Source of the DNA: DASXTS01 sp036505275
Lineage (GTDB): Bacteria; Actinomycetota; Actinomycetes; Mycobacteriales; Pseudonocardiaceae
Assembly (NCBI GenBank): GCA_036505275.1
Contig: DASXTS010000480.1
Span: forward strand, 1-13,183
Length of the DNA: 13,183 nucleotides
Direction: 5' to 3'
The translations under genes were made by a program, and so were the position numbers. Under the pieces are notes generated by a model. The model was not told the DNA's origin and made no database searches. It worked only from the letters and a program-made list of their open reading frames with translations. Positions 7,367-13,183 of the stretch are shown here, in pieces (positions within the stretch are counted from its first letter, which is position 1; each line of letters begins with the position of its first letter).

Positions 7367-8119
7367 ATGGGTTCACATCAGGCCGATCTTGCCGCCGTCT
7401 ATGACCAGACCCGTCGCCGCCTCGCCGAGTTCGTCGCATCGCTGCCCGAGCCCGACCTGGCCCGTCAGGTCCCGGCGACGCCGGATTGGACGATCAAGGA
7501 TGTGATCGGGCACCTGGTCGGTAACGTCGTCAACCTGCTGCGTGACGACTTTCCGGTTGCTTTCTTCGCGGCGTTCGGCCAGCCGGCGCAGGTCGCCGAG
7601 CTGAATGAGTGGACGGCGAGAATGGTCGCCGAACGCCGGGAGGCTGGGCTGCCCGAGCTGCTGGCGGAGTGGGAAACCTCGATCCCGGCCGTGGTGGGGA
7701 TGCTTCGTGGCGAGACTGCGCTGCCTGACAAGGTGCCGCCCTATGTCGGCTCGATCATGGTGACCGACCTCGGGGCGCACCAGCTGGACATCTACGGCGC
7801 ACTTGGCCTGGTCCGCGACCGCGATTCGGCACCAGTGCGAATCGGCATCAGCGGCTATGTCGCGAGTTCCTCCGTGCGGCTTGGCGGGTCGCCCCCATTG
7901 CGCCTGCAGGCCGAGGACAAGACCTACCTCATGGGTCCCGGCGAGCCGGGCGCAACCGTCACCATCGCCAGCCGGTTCGAGTTGTTCCGGGCGCTGTCCG
8001 GTCGGCGTAGCGCGAACCAGGTGCGCGGCTACGACTGGGACGGCGATCCTGAACCGTACGTCGCCCTGTTCTACCCGTACGGCCCGCGCGCGGACTCGCT
8101 CGTCGAACCCACGAGCTAG
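7367..8119 (+). CDS. Maleylpyruvate isomerase-like (DinB/MDMPI fold) mycothiol-dependent family protein
   Basis: 250 residues with the layout of the actinobacterial MDMPI family: an N-terminal four-helix metal-binding bundle (about 1-150) and a smaller C-terminal domain (about 155-245). The first ligand motif WTIKDVIGHLVG carries H49. The second, VTDLGAHQLDI, carries D134 and H138. In characterised mycothiol-dependent maleylpyruvate isomerase the triad is His-Glu-His, so here an aspartate stands in the Glu position. The C-terminal segment RFELFRALSGRRSANQVRGYDWDGDP is typical of the family. The ATG at 7367 has GGAG (7358-7361) five bases upstream. The next gene starts 63 bp downstream, so the two may be cotranscribed. 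Family members act as mycothiol S-transferases or isomerases; the substrate here is unknown. Confidence 0.85.
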   Translation: MGSHQADLAAVYDQTRRRLAEFVASLPEPDLARQVPATPDWTIKDVIGHLVGNVVNLLRDDFPVAFFAAFGQPAQVAELNEWTARMVAERREAGLPELLAEWETSIPAVVGMLRGETALPDKVPPYVGSIMVTDLGAHQLDIYGALGLVRDRDSAPVRIGISGYVASSSVRLGGSPPLRLQAEDKTYLMGPGEPGATVTIASRFELFRALSGRRSANQVRGYDWDGDPEPYVALFYPYGPRADSLVEPTS

Positions 8120-8182
8120 ATCACCGAAGACGCCGGACGCGGGCTCCTTCGACCCGACAAAAGCGACCCAAAGGAGTCTCGC

Positions 8183-9163
8183 ATGAAAACAGCCATCACC
8201 GAATTGTTTGGTATCGAGCATCCAATCGTGCAAGGCGGCATGCATTGGGTGGGATTTGCCGAGTTGGCAGCGGCGGTGTCGAACGCGGGTGGTCTGGGAA
8301 TAATTACCGGCCTAACGCAGCGCAGTTCGGACGATTTGGCGCACGAGATCAAGCGTTGCCGCGACATGACCGACAAGCCCTTTGGAGTAAACCTGACATT
8401 CCTACCGTCTGTCAATCCACCCGACTACCCCGGATACGTCCATGCGATCATCGAAGGAGGGGTGAAGATTGTCGAGACTGCAGGCAACAACCCGCAGCAA
8501 TGGCTGCCCATTCTCAAAGGCGCGGGCGTGCAGGTCATCCACAAGTGCACCTCGGTCCGGCACGCTTTGAAGGCCGAGGAAATCGGATGCGACGCTGTCA
8601 GCGTTGACGGATTCGAGTGTGCCGGGCATCCCGGCGAGGACGACATTCCCAACATGATCCTGCTGCCCCTCGCGGCCAAGGCACTGTCGATTCCCTTCGT
8701 CGCCTCGGGTGGGATGGCGGATGCTCGCTCCCTGGTCGCCGCACTGGCCCTTGGCGCAGAAGGGATCAACATGGGCACCCGGTTCATCGCCACGAAGGAA
8801 GCACCGGTCCACGACCACGTCAAGCACGCCATCGTACGGGCCACTGAGCTCGACACGCGCTTGATCATGCGCCCGCTGCGCAATACCGAGCGCGTGCTCA
8901 CCAACGACGCAGTGGAACGCCTGCTGGACAAGGAACGGGCCCTAGGGTCAAAGATAGACTTCCAAGACATCATTGCCGAGGTCGCCGGGGTGTATCCACG
9001 GGTGATGAAGAATGGCGAGATGGACGCGGGCGCATGGTCCTGCGGGTTGGCCGCCGGGCTGATAGATGATATTCCGAGCGTCGCCGAGCTGATCGATCGG
9101 ATCATGTCTGGCGCCGAGCAACTCATCCGAGATCGACTCCCCGGCCTGTTGGCCGACGCGTAG
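8183..9163 (+). CDS. NMO-family FMN oxidoreductase, probably PA1024-like NADH:quinone reductase
   Basis: A TIM-barrel flavoprotein of 326 residues. The N-terminus IEHPIVQGGMHWVG is the family FMN-site start. AAVSNAGGLGIITGLT, PFGVNLTFLP, VIHKCTSVRHALKAE, VDGFECAGHPGEDD, PFVASGGMADAR and AEGINMGTRFIATKEAPVH follow in the order seen in the family. From memory, GFECAGHPGEDDI and GVNLT.LP belong to the subgroup of Pseudomonas aeruginosa PA1024, which was reassigned from nitronate monooxygenase to NADH:quinone reductase. I therefore prefer quinone reductase, with nitronate monooxygenase as the alternative. The ATG at 8183 has AAAGGAG ending six bases upstream. The first half uses many A/T-ending codons (about a third of the first 100), unlike its neighbours, which hints at a different origin. 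Confidence 0.9.
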   Translation: MKTAITELFGIEHPIVQGGMHWVGFAELAAAVSNAGGLGIITGLTQRSSDDLAHEIKRCRDMTDKPFGVNLTFLPSVNPPDYPGYVHAIIEGGVKIVETAGNNPQQWLPILKGAGVQVIHKCTSVRHALKAEEIGCDAVSVDGFECAGHPGEDDIPNMILLPLAAKALSIPFVASGGMADARSLVAALALGAEGINMGTRFIATKEAPVHDHVKHAIVRATELDTRLIMRPLRNTERVLTNDAVERLLDKERALGSKIDFQDIIAEVAGVYPRVMKNGEMDAGAWSCGLAAGLIDDIPSVAELIDRIMSGAEQLIRDRLPGLLADA

Positions 9164-9670
9164 GCCGCAGTTCGCCGAGGCTGAGTAGCCCACCATGAGC
9201 GCGCATACGAAGACCAAGATCAAAGCGCGCAAGGCGCAGCAGGCGTACCGCAACGCGGCTGGGGTGGAGTTGCGCCGCCGGGACGCGGCCAGCGCGACCG
9301 GCGAGCACGCCGTGGCCAAACGGCACGGGCTGGACTGCCTGCGGCAGCTTGAGCTTTGAGCTTGCCCGGTCCAGGGACCTCATGGACCTGCTGCTGACGG
9401 CAGACCCCGCGCGTGGTGGCCTGGACCTTGGTCGCGGGAGGAGCGACGGATCGAGCGGTGGTGTACGACGTTGGTGACCGCGTGCAGCGAGGGCGGGCCG
9501 TGGCGGCCGTGGCGGCCGGCGGCCGAGGCGCCGGGCGCCATTCACCTCGACCCGCTCGCTGGCGGCTCGATGCGAGCGGCCTCCGTACGATCTCGAGGCG
9601 TCCGTCACACGGTCGACGCCCGCCCACCCACGCACGCACACGATCCGGGCCCGGTCGGAAAGGAGCCATC
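9164..9670. other. 507-bp spacer with decayed coding-like sequence
   Basis: Between the quinone reductase-like gene and the SDR gene there is no intact gene of recognisable family. It contains the 54-codon ORF at 9195 (listed separately), further codon-biased stretches in shifted frames up to about 9590, and a short direct repeat of CGGCCGTGG around 9496-9515. The last bases before 9671 hold the SDR ribosome site. A promoter for the downstream operon should lie in this region, but none could be picked out with confidence. Confidence 0.4.
9195..9359 (+). pseudogene. Small ORF, probable 5' remnant of a decayed gene
   Basis: A 54-residue frame starting MSAHTKTKIKARKAQQAY, basic at the N-terminus and with strong G/C third-position bias. 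No Shine-Dalgarno sequence precedes it; the nearest GAGG is about 17 bases up. After its stop, the +1 frame continues with similar bias (ELARSRDLMDLLLTADPARGG, about 9360-9420), as if a single extra T in GAGCTTTGAG had broken one gene. A third frame then takes over (SREERRIERWCTTLVTAC, about 9436-9490). Successive frame switches look like a pseudogene rather than a working small protein. The product is not recognised. Confidence 0.3.
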
Positions 9671-10453
9671 GTGAAGCGCTTCGAGAACAAGGTTGTCGTC
9701 ATCACCGGCGCCGGCTCCGGGCTCGGCCGGGCTACCGCCGAGCGGATCGGCAGCGAGGGCGCCAACCTGATGCTCGTCGACATCGACGCCACGGGGCTCG
9801 CCGCCGCCAAGGAGGCGATCGAGGCTGCCGGTCAAGCCGGTCGCGTTGTCACCAGGGTCGCCAACGTCGCCGACGAGACGGAGGTCCGCGGCTACATCGA
9901 TGCCGCCGTCACCGAGTTCGGTGCGATCGACGGGTTCTTCAACAACGCCGGCGTCGAGGGCAAGCAGAACCTGACCGAGCAGTTCGGATCGGCCGAGTTC
10001 TCCCGGGTGCTGTCCATCAACCTTAACGGTGTCTTCTATGGCATGGCCGCGGCGCTGGAGGTGATGCACCGCCAAGGGCACGGCGCGATCGTCAACACCG
10101 CCTCCGTCGGGGGTATCCGGGGAGTCGGCAACCAGTCCGGCTACGCGGCGTCCAAGCATGGCGTCGTCGGCCTCACCCGCAACTCCGCCGTCGAGTACGG
10201 CCGGTTCGGCATCTCGATCAACGCCATCGCCCCCGGTGCGATCATGACCCCGATGGTGGAAGCGTCCCTCAAACAGATCGATCCGCAGAATTGGCAGGAG
10301 GTCGGCAAGCAGTTCGTGTCGATCAACCCGATGCAGCGCTTCGGTGAATCCCACGAGGTTGCCGCCCTCGTCGCCTTCCTTCTGTCCGGCGAAGCACCGT
10401 TCATCAACGGAGCCGTGATCACCATTGACGGCGGCCAGTCCTACAAGTACTGA
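9671..10453 (+). CDS. Short-chain dehydrogenase/reductase (classical SDR, FabG-like)
   Basis: NAD(P)-dependent alcohol/ketone oxidoreductase, cytoplasmic, 260 residues as usual for classical SDRs. The cofactor motif TGAGSGLG is at 12-19, with D37 at the end of beta-2, which favours NAD(H) and so oxidation of an alcohol. NNAG is at 91-94, and N118 (SINLNG) completes the tetrad with S145, Y158 and K162 (SGYAASKHG). The INAIAPGAIMTPM segment and C-terminal TIDGG are standard. The start is GTG at 9671 with AAGGAG five bases upstream. It begins the right-hand plus-strand cluster, 154 bp before the flavoprotein gene, with a hairpin between. Such SDRs next to KstD-like flavoproteins often oxidise ring hydroxyls in steroid or terpenoid breakdown; the substrate here is inferred, not shown. 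Confidence 0.95.
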   Translation: MKRFENKVVVITGAGSGLGRATAERIGSEGANLMLVDIDATGLAAAKEAIEAAGQAGRVVTRVANVADETEVRGYIDAAVTEFGAIDGFFNNAGVEGKQNLTEQFGSAEFSRVLSINLNGVFYGMAAALEVMHRQGHGAIVNTASVGGIRGVGNQSGYAASKHGVVGLTRNSAVEYGRFGISINAIAPGAIMTPMVEASLKQIDPQNWQEVGKQFVSINPMQRFGESHEVAALVAFLLSGEAPFINGAVITIDGGQSYKY

Positions 10454-10507
10454 CAGAGCGTGACGAGGTGACAGCCCACCATCGCGAACTGGACACAGCG
10501 GCACGGT

Positions 10508-10533
10508 ACACCGCGCGACTGCCGTCGCGGTGT
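10508..10533 (+). terminator. Strong hairpin between SDR and flavoprotein genes
   Basis: ACACC and GCGAC (10508-10512, 10515-10519) pair with GTCGC and GGTGT (10524-10533) around a TGCC loop: a 10-bp stem with a 2-base bulge. It begins 54 bp after the SDR stop and ends 74 bp before the flavoprotein start. There is no T-tract. It could be a partial terminator or attenuator that sets different expression levels inside the cluster, or a 3'-end stabilising hairpin. Confidence 0.4.
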
Positions 10534-10597
10534 CTCCGTCGGTGCGGGGAGCGGACACGTCAAGCTGGGCCGTCCTGGCCGACAACACCGCAGAATC

Positions 10598-10601
10598 GAG
10601 G
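10598..10601 (+). promoter_or_regulatory. Ribosome binding site that decides the flavoprotein start
   Basis: GAGG lies six bases before the GTG at 10608. The frame is open further upstream with a possible GTG at 10530, but that start falls inside the hairpin and adds a stretch with no family similarity. The FAD-binding beta strand begins five residues after the GTG at 10608, as expected for the family. Confidence 0.6.
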
Positions 10602-10607
10602 ATTTCG

Positions 10608-12248
10608 GTGCAGCCTCACACCTACGACGTCGTCGTGCTGGGGACCGGTGCCGCCGGCCTCACCGCGGCTGTGCGGGCGGCGGCCGGCGGGGCTCACGTC
10701 GGCCTGTTCGAGAAGGCCGACAAGGTCGGCGGCACCAGCGCCTGGTCCGGCGGCACGGTGTGGCTGCCGAACAATCGGCATGAAGTCGAGCTGGGCTTCG
10801 ACGACAGCCGCGAGCAGGTGCTCACTTACCTGACGTCCCTGTCGCACGGGCTGATGGAGCGGCCGCTGATCGAAGCTTATGTGGACACCGCACCGGAGGT
10901 GGTCTCGTGGCTGGAGGACAACAGCCCGGTGGAGTTCGAGGTCCTGCGCGGCATGAGCGACTACCACCCGGAACATCCGGGCGGCAAGCGGGAGGGCCGG
11001 TCACTGGAATGCACGCTGTTCCCGTTCGCCGAGCTCGGGGACTGGGCGAGTCGGGTGACGGTCGGCTGGCAGCTGACGGGTGAGATCACGATGAGCGAGT
11101 CTTCGCTGGGCCGGAAGGCTCCGCACGGCGTCCCGGCGCAGGAGTTGGACCGACGGAAGATCCGGGACGAGCGCGGCGCCGGGCAGGCGCTGGTCGGACG
11201 CCTGCTGAAGGGTTGCCTGGACCGGGGTGTGCAGCCACAAACAGGCTGCCGCGGCGTGCGATTGCTCGCTGAGGACGGCCGAGTGACCGGAGTGCTGATC
11301 GACGGGCCGGACGGTGCGTTCGAAGCGCGTGCCCGCGGCGGGGTGGTGCTGGCCAGCGGCGGGTTCGAGCACGACGCCACGCTGGTTCGGACCTTCCTGC
11401 GCGGGCCGCTGGAGCGGGCGGTGAGCGTGCCGACCAACACCGGTGACGCGCTGCGGATGGCGATGCGTGTCGGGGCAGATCTCGCCGACATGCGGGAGGC
11501 TTGGTGGGTTGCCACGATCGACGTCGAGGTGCCCGGGTACGGGCTCGTACCCTGGCAAGTCAATTCCGAACGCACTCGGCCGCACTCGATCATGGTTAAC
11601 GACGACGGGGTCCGGTTCACCGACGAGGCGGCGAATTACAACGCCCTGGGCAACGCCTTCCATGTGGTGGACGTCTTCCGGTTCTCCTACGTCAACCATC
11701 CGGCATGGCTGGTGTTGGATCACCACTTCCTGACGCAGTACGGGCTGGCCGGGCACCGGCCGCCGGCACCGACCCCGTCGTGGCTGATAGAAGCAGCCAC
11801 GATCCCGGAACTGGCGCACAAGATCGGTGTGCCGGCCGACGCGCTGACCGCCACGATCGAGCGGTGGAACCGACACGCCGCCGACGGACGCGACCCAGAC
11901 TTCCACCGCGGCGAGAGTCACCACGATCGTGCGTGGGGAGACCCGGCCTTCGGCTACACCCCTCAAGCGACGATCGGCCCGCTGGACACGGCGCCGTACT
12001 ACGCGACCCGGGTCCGGTGCGGCGCGCTCGGCACCAAAGGCGGGCCCCGGACCGACACGCAAGGACGAGTGCTGGACGTCGACGGCGCGGTCATCGAGGG
12101 CCTCTACGCCGCCGGCAATGCGATGGGATCGGTCATGGGCATGACCTACGGCGGTCACGGCGGCACCCTCGGTCCTGGGCTGATCTTCGGCTACCTCGCT
12201 GGCCGTCACGCCGCCGGCGTCGCAGCAGCCACTCGGGCCACCGCGTGA
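10608..12248 (+). CDS. FAD-dependent 3-ketosteroid-1-dehydrogenase-like oxidoreductase
   Basis: FAD_binding_2 flavoprotein of 546 residues that should introduce a C=C next to a keto group, as 3-ketosteroid-1-dehydrogenase does. The FAD site VVVLGTGAAGLTAA (8-21) has G12, G14, G17 and E35. GGTSAWSGGTVWLPNN (41-56) is the typical flavin loop. MSDYHPEHPGG places Y119, GVRFTDEAANY places Y344, and TYGGHGGTLGPG places Y514 and G518. These look equivalent to the three tyrosines and the glycine of the Rhodococcus KstD active site (Y119, Y318, Y487, G491). The C-terminal IEGLYAAGNAMGSVMG closes the FAD fold. The stop overlaps the VOC gene start by 4 bases (GTGA), so the two are translationally coupled. 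True steroid substrates are not certain: related enzymes act on other cyclic ketones. Confidence 0.88.
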   Translation: MQPHTYDVVVLGTGAAGLTAAVRAAAGGAHVGLFEKADKVGGTSAWSGGTVWLPNNRHEVELGFDDSREQVLTYLTSLSHGLMERPLIEAYVDTAPEVVSWLEDNSPVEFEVLRGMSDYHPEHPGGKREGRSLECTLFPFAELGDWASRVTVGWQLTGEITMSESSLGRKAPHGVPAQELDRRKIRDERGAGQALVGRLLKGCLDRGVQPQTGCRGVRLLAEDGRVTGVLIDGPDGAFEARARGGVVLASGGFEHDATLVRTFLRGPLERAVSVPTNTGDALRMAMRVGADLADMREAWWVATIDVEVPGYGLVPWQVNSERTRPHSIMVNDDGVRFTDEAANYNALGNAFHVVDVFRFSYVNHPAWLVLDHHFLTQYGLAGHRPPAPTPSWLIEAATIPELAHKIGVPADALTATIERWNRHAADGRDPDFHRGESHHDRAWGDPAFGYTPQATIGPLDTAPYYATRVRCGALGTKGGPRTDTQGRVLDVDGAVIEGLYAAGNAMGSVMGMTYGGHGGTLGPGLIFGYLAGRHAAGVAAATRATA

Positions 12249-12598
12249 AGATCGAGGGGTTGCACCACGTGGCGGTCGAGGTCACCGACCTCGACGCCGC
12301 ACTGGCGTTCTACGTCGGCGTTCTGGGCATGCGGATCCGCGACGACCGCCCCGACGTGTCCGCGGGAGCGTGGCTCGACGCCGGCGATGACCAGGTGCAC
12401 CTCGTCGTCTCCGAGCAACCACCGCCCGCCAGGCGCCGGGCCCACATGGCCTTCTACGTCGATGACCTCGACTCGTGGATCACCCGGCTGGAAAACCACG
12501 CAGTGGCGGTGCGCCAGCTCGTCCTGACGCCGGCATCGCCGCGGCAGGCGCTGTTCACCGACCCCGCGGGCAATCGGATCGAATTCACCCAACGATGA
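12245..12598 (+). CDS. VOC-family (glyoxalase/bleomycin resistance fold) metalloenzyme
   Basis: 117 residues, two beta-alpha-beta-beta-beta modules, the normal size of a single VOC protein that dimerises. The first module starts LHHVAVEVTDLDAALAFYVGVLGM (ligand H8). H52 (QVHLV), H67 (AHMAFYVDDLD) and E113 (GNRIEF) occupy the usual positions of the divalent-metal ligands. The family includes glyoxalase I, extradiol dioxygenases, FosA/FosX and epimerases; nothing here singles one out. It starts at GTG 12245, inside the stop of the flavoprotein gene (GTGA), without its own strong ribosome site, so translation depends on the upstream gene. Coupling implies related steps in the same pathway. It is shorter than and clearly different from the second VOC protein, so this is not a simple duplication. 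Confidence 0.88.
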   Translation: MKIEGLHHVAVEVTDLDAALAFYVGVLGMRIRDDRPDVSAGAWLDAGDDQVHLVVSEQPPPARRRAHMAFYVDDLDSWITRLENHAVAVRQLVLTPASPRQALFTDPAGNRIEFTQR

Positions 12599-12624
12599 CC
12601 GCCGCGGCATGCCGCCGAGCGGGC

Positions 12625-12630
12625 GAGGAG
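12625..12630 (+). promoter_or_regulatory. Ribosome binding site that decides the second VOC start
   Basis: GAGGAG lies five bases before the ATG at 12636. An in-frame ATG at 12609 is open too, but has no purine-rich site at the right distance and would add nine unrelated residues. Confidence 0.65.
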
Positions 12631-12635
12631 CCGAC

Positions 12636-13130
12636 ATGACATTGCTCGGCAGCCCAGATCGAGGGCTCCCCTTTTATCACATAGGGCTGGTCGTCCCGGA
12701 CGTGTTCGCAGCGATGGAGCAGTACTCGCAGACGCTCGGCCTCACCTGGGCGACGCCTCACGAGTCCGCGCTGAAGGTCATCGTCGACGGGGAACCCCGC
12801 GTCGGCGAACTCGCCGTCACGTACTCCCTCGAGGGTCCGCCGTACCTGGAACTCATCCAGGAGCGCCGCGGCTCGGTGTGGGGCACCGACGGGCTCACCT
12901 TGACTCACGTGGGCTTCTGGGCCGAGGACCTGGAGACAGCCAAGCGCCAGCTGGACGAATCCGGCCTGGTGGCCCGCGCCTACGAACACGACGGCAACGG
13001 CCGCCTCGCGCGATTCAGCTTCCACCCCTCCGGTGGCGGGCTATGGCTGGAGCTGGTGCGCGCGTCATTCCAGGAAGAACTCGACGCCTGGTTCGCCGCC
13101 ACCCGCGAATCCTGGGGCAACGATGGCTGA
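12636..13130 (+). CDS. VOC-family protein, methylmalonyl-CoA epimerase/glyoxalase-4-like
   Basis: 164 residues. The first module has PFYHIGLVVPDVFAAMEQYS with H15, and YLELIQ with E72. The second has LTHVGFWAEDLETAKRQL with H91, and GLWLELV with E139. H15, E72, H91 and E139 form a full His-Glu-His-Glu metal site as in glyoxalase I and close to that of methylmalonyl-CoA epimerase. This predicts an active metal-dependent isomerase, epimerase or lyase. It sits 37 bp after the first VOC gene, and its last 8 bases overlap the start of the next gene, so it is one operon with them. An acidic C-terminal helix (SFQEELDAWFA) extends past the fold. Which reaction it performs cannot be read from the sequence. 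Confidence 0.88.
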   Translation: MTLLGSPDRGLPFYHIGLVVPDVFAAMEQYSQTLGLTWATPHESALKVIVDGEPRVGELAVTYSLEGPPYLELIQERRGSVWGTDGLTLTHVGFWAEDLETAKRQLDESGLVARAYEHDGNGRLARFSFHPSGGGLWLELVRASFQEELDAWFAATRESWGNDG

Positions 13131-13183
13131 CCGGGTACTGTCCCTGGCAGCTGGTACGGTGCTCGATCTCCAACCACCGGCTG
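13123..13183 (+). CDS. Start of next operon gene, likely sugar-phosphate isomerase/epimerase family (partial)
   Basis: ATG at 13123 lies inside the end of the second VOC gene (8-base overlap), and the frame is open to the window end: 20 codons starting MADRVLSLAAGTVLDLQ. Third bases are mostly G or C. A short hydrophobic first strand ending in AAGTVLDL resembles the start of actinobacterial AP-endonuclease-2/xylose-isomerase-like TIM-barrel proteins. The match is short, so the family is tentative, but the overlap and frame make a real gene likely. Confidence 0.5.
   Translation, partial: MADRVLSLAAGTVLDLQPPA

Noticed and set aside
9605..10588. 327-codon minus-strand open frame opposite the SDR gene
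   Set aside because: Asp/Gly/Val-rich antisense shadow; the plus strand encodes a complete classical SDR.
11001..12209. 402-codon minus-strand open frame opposite the flavoprotein
   Set aside because: Antisense shadow without domain motifs; the opposite strand carries an intact FAD enzyme.

Overview
The window is high-GC DNA from an actinobacterium. The evidence is strong G/C preference at third codon positions, frequent GTG starts behind GGAG-type ribosome sites, a DinB/MDMPI-type protein of the mycothiol-dependent family, and a class I-type PHA synthase beside fatty-acid enzymes. The exact genus cannot be fixed from the sequence; an aerobic, metabolically versatile soil lineage such as Pseudonocardiales is a guess. 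I see no tRNA, rRNA, CRISPR array or intact insertion sequence.

Left block (1-3664, minus strand): three genes run right to left: phaC (PHA synthase), a crotonase-family enoyl-CoA hydratase, and a 3-hydroxybutyryl-CoA dehydrogenase that leaves the window at base 1. They link beta-oxidation intermediates and polyhydroxyalkanoate storage. A 514-bp spacer with three perfect 15-bp tandem repeats and an inverted repeat separates phaC from a divergent plus-strand ndh (type II NADH dehydrogenase, 4179-5537).

Middle (5523-9670): a broken minus-strand frame overlaps the end of ndh. It is followed by a bestrophin-like channel gene (minus), a 560-bp spacer with possible gene debris, a DinB/MDMPI-fold gene, and an FMN enzyme annotated by family as nitronate monooxygenase but with motifs of the PA1024-type NADH:quinone reductase. 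A 507-bp stretch after it holds a 54-codon ORF and frame-shifted coding-like remnants.

Right block (9671-13183, plus strand): a short-chain dehydrogenase, a 3-ketosteroid-1-dehydrogenase-like flavoprotein, two unrelated VOC (glyoxalase-fold) proteins, and the first 20 codons of what looks like a sugar-phosphate isomerase/epimerase-type TIM-barrel protein. The flavoprotein and first VOC gene overlap by 4 bases (GTGA), and the second VOC gene overlaps the last gene by 8 bases. This is a tight catabolic operon. The likely logic is oxidation of a hydroxyl to a ketone (SDR), alpha,beta-desaturation (flavoprotein), then epimerisation, hydration or ring opening by the VOC and TIM-barrel enzymes. The substrate is unknown. 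This is the best candidate in the window for an undescribed pathway.
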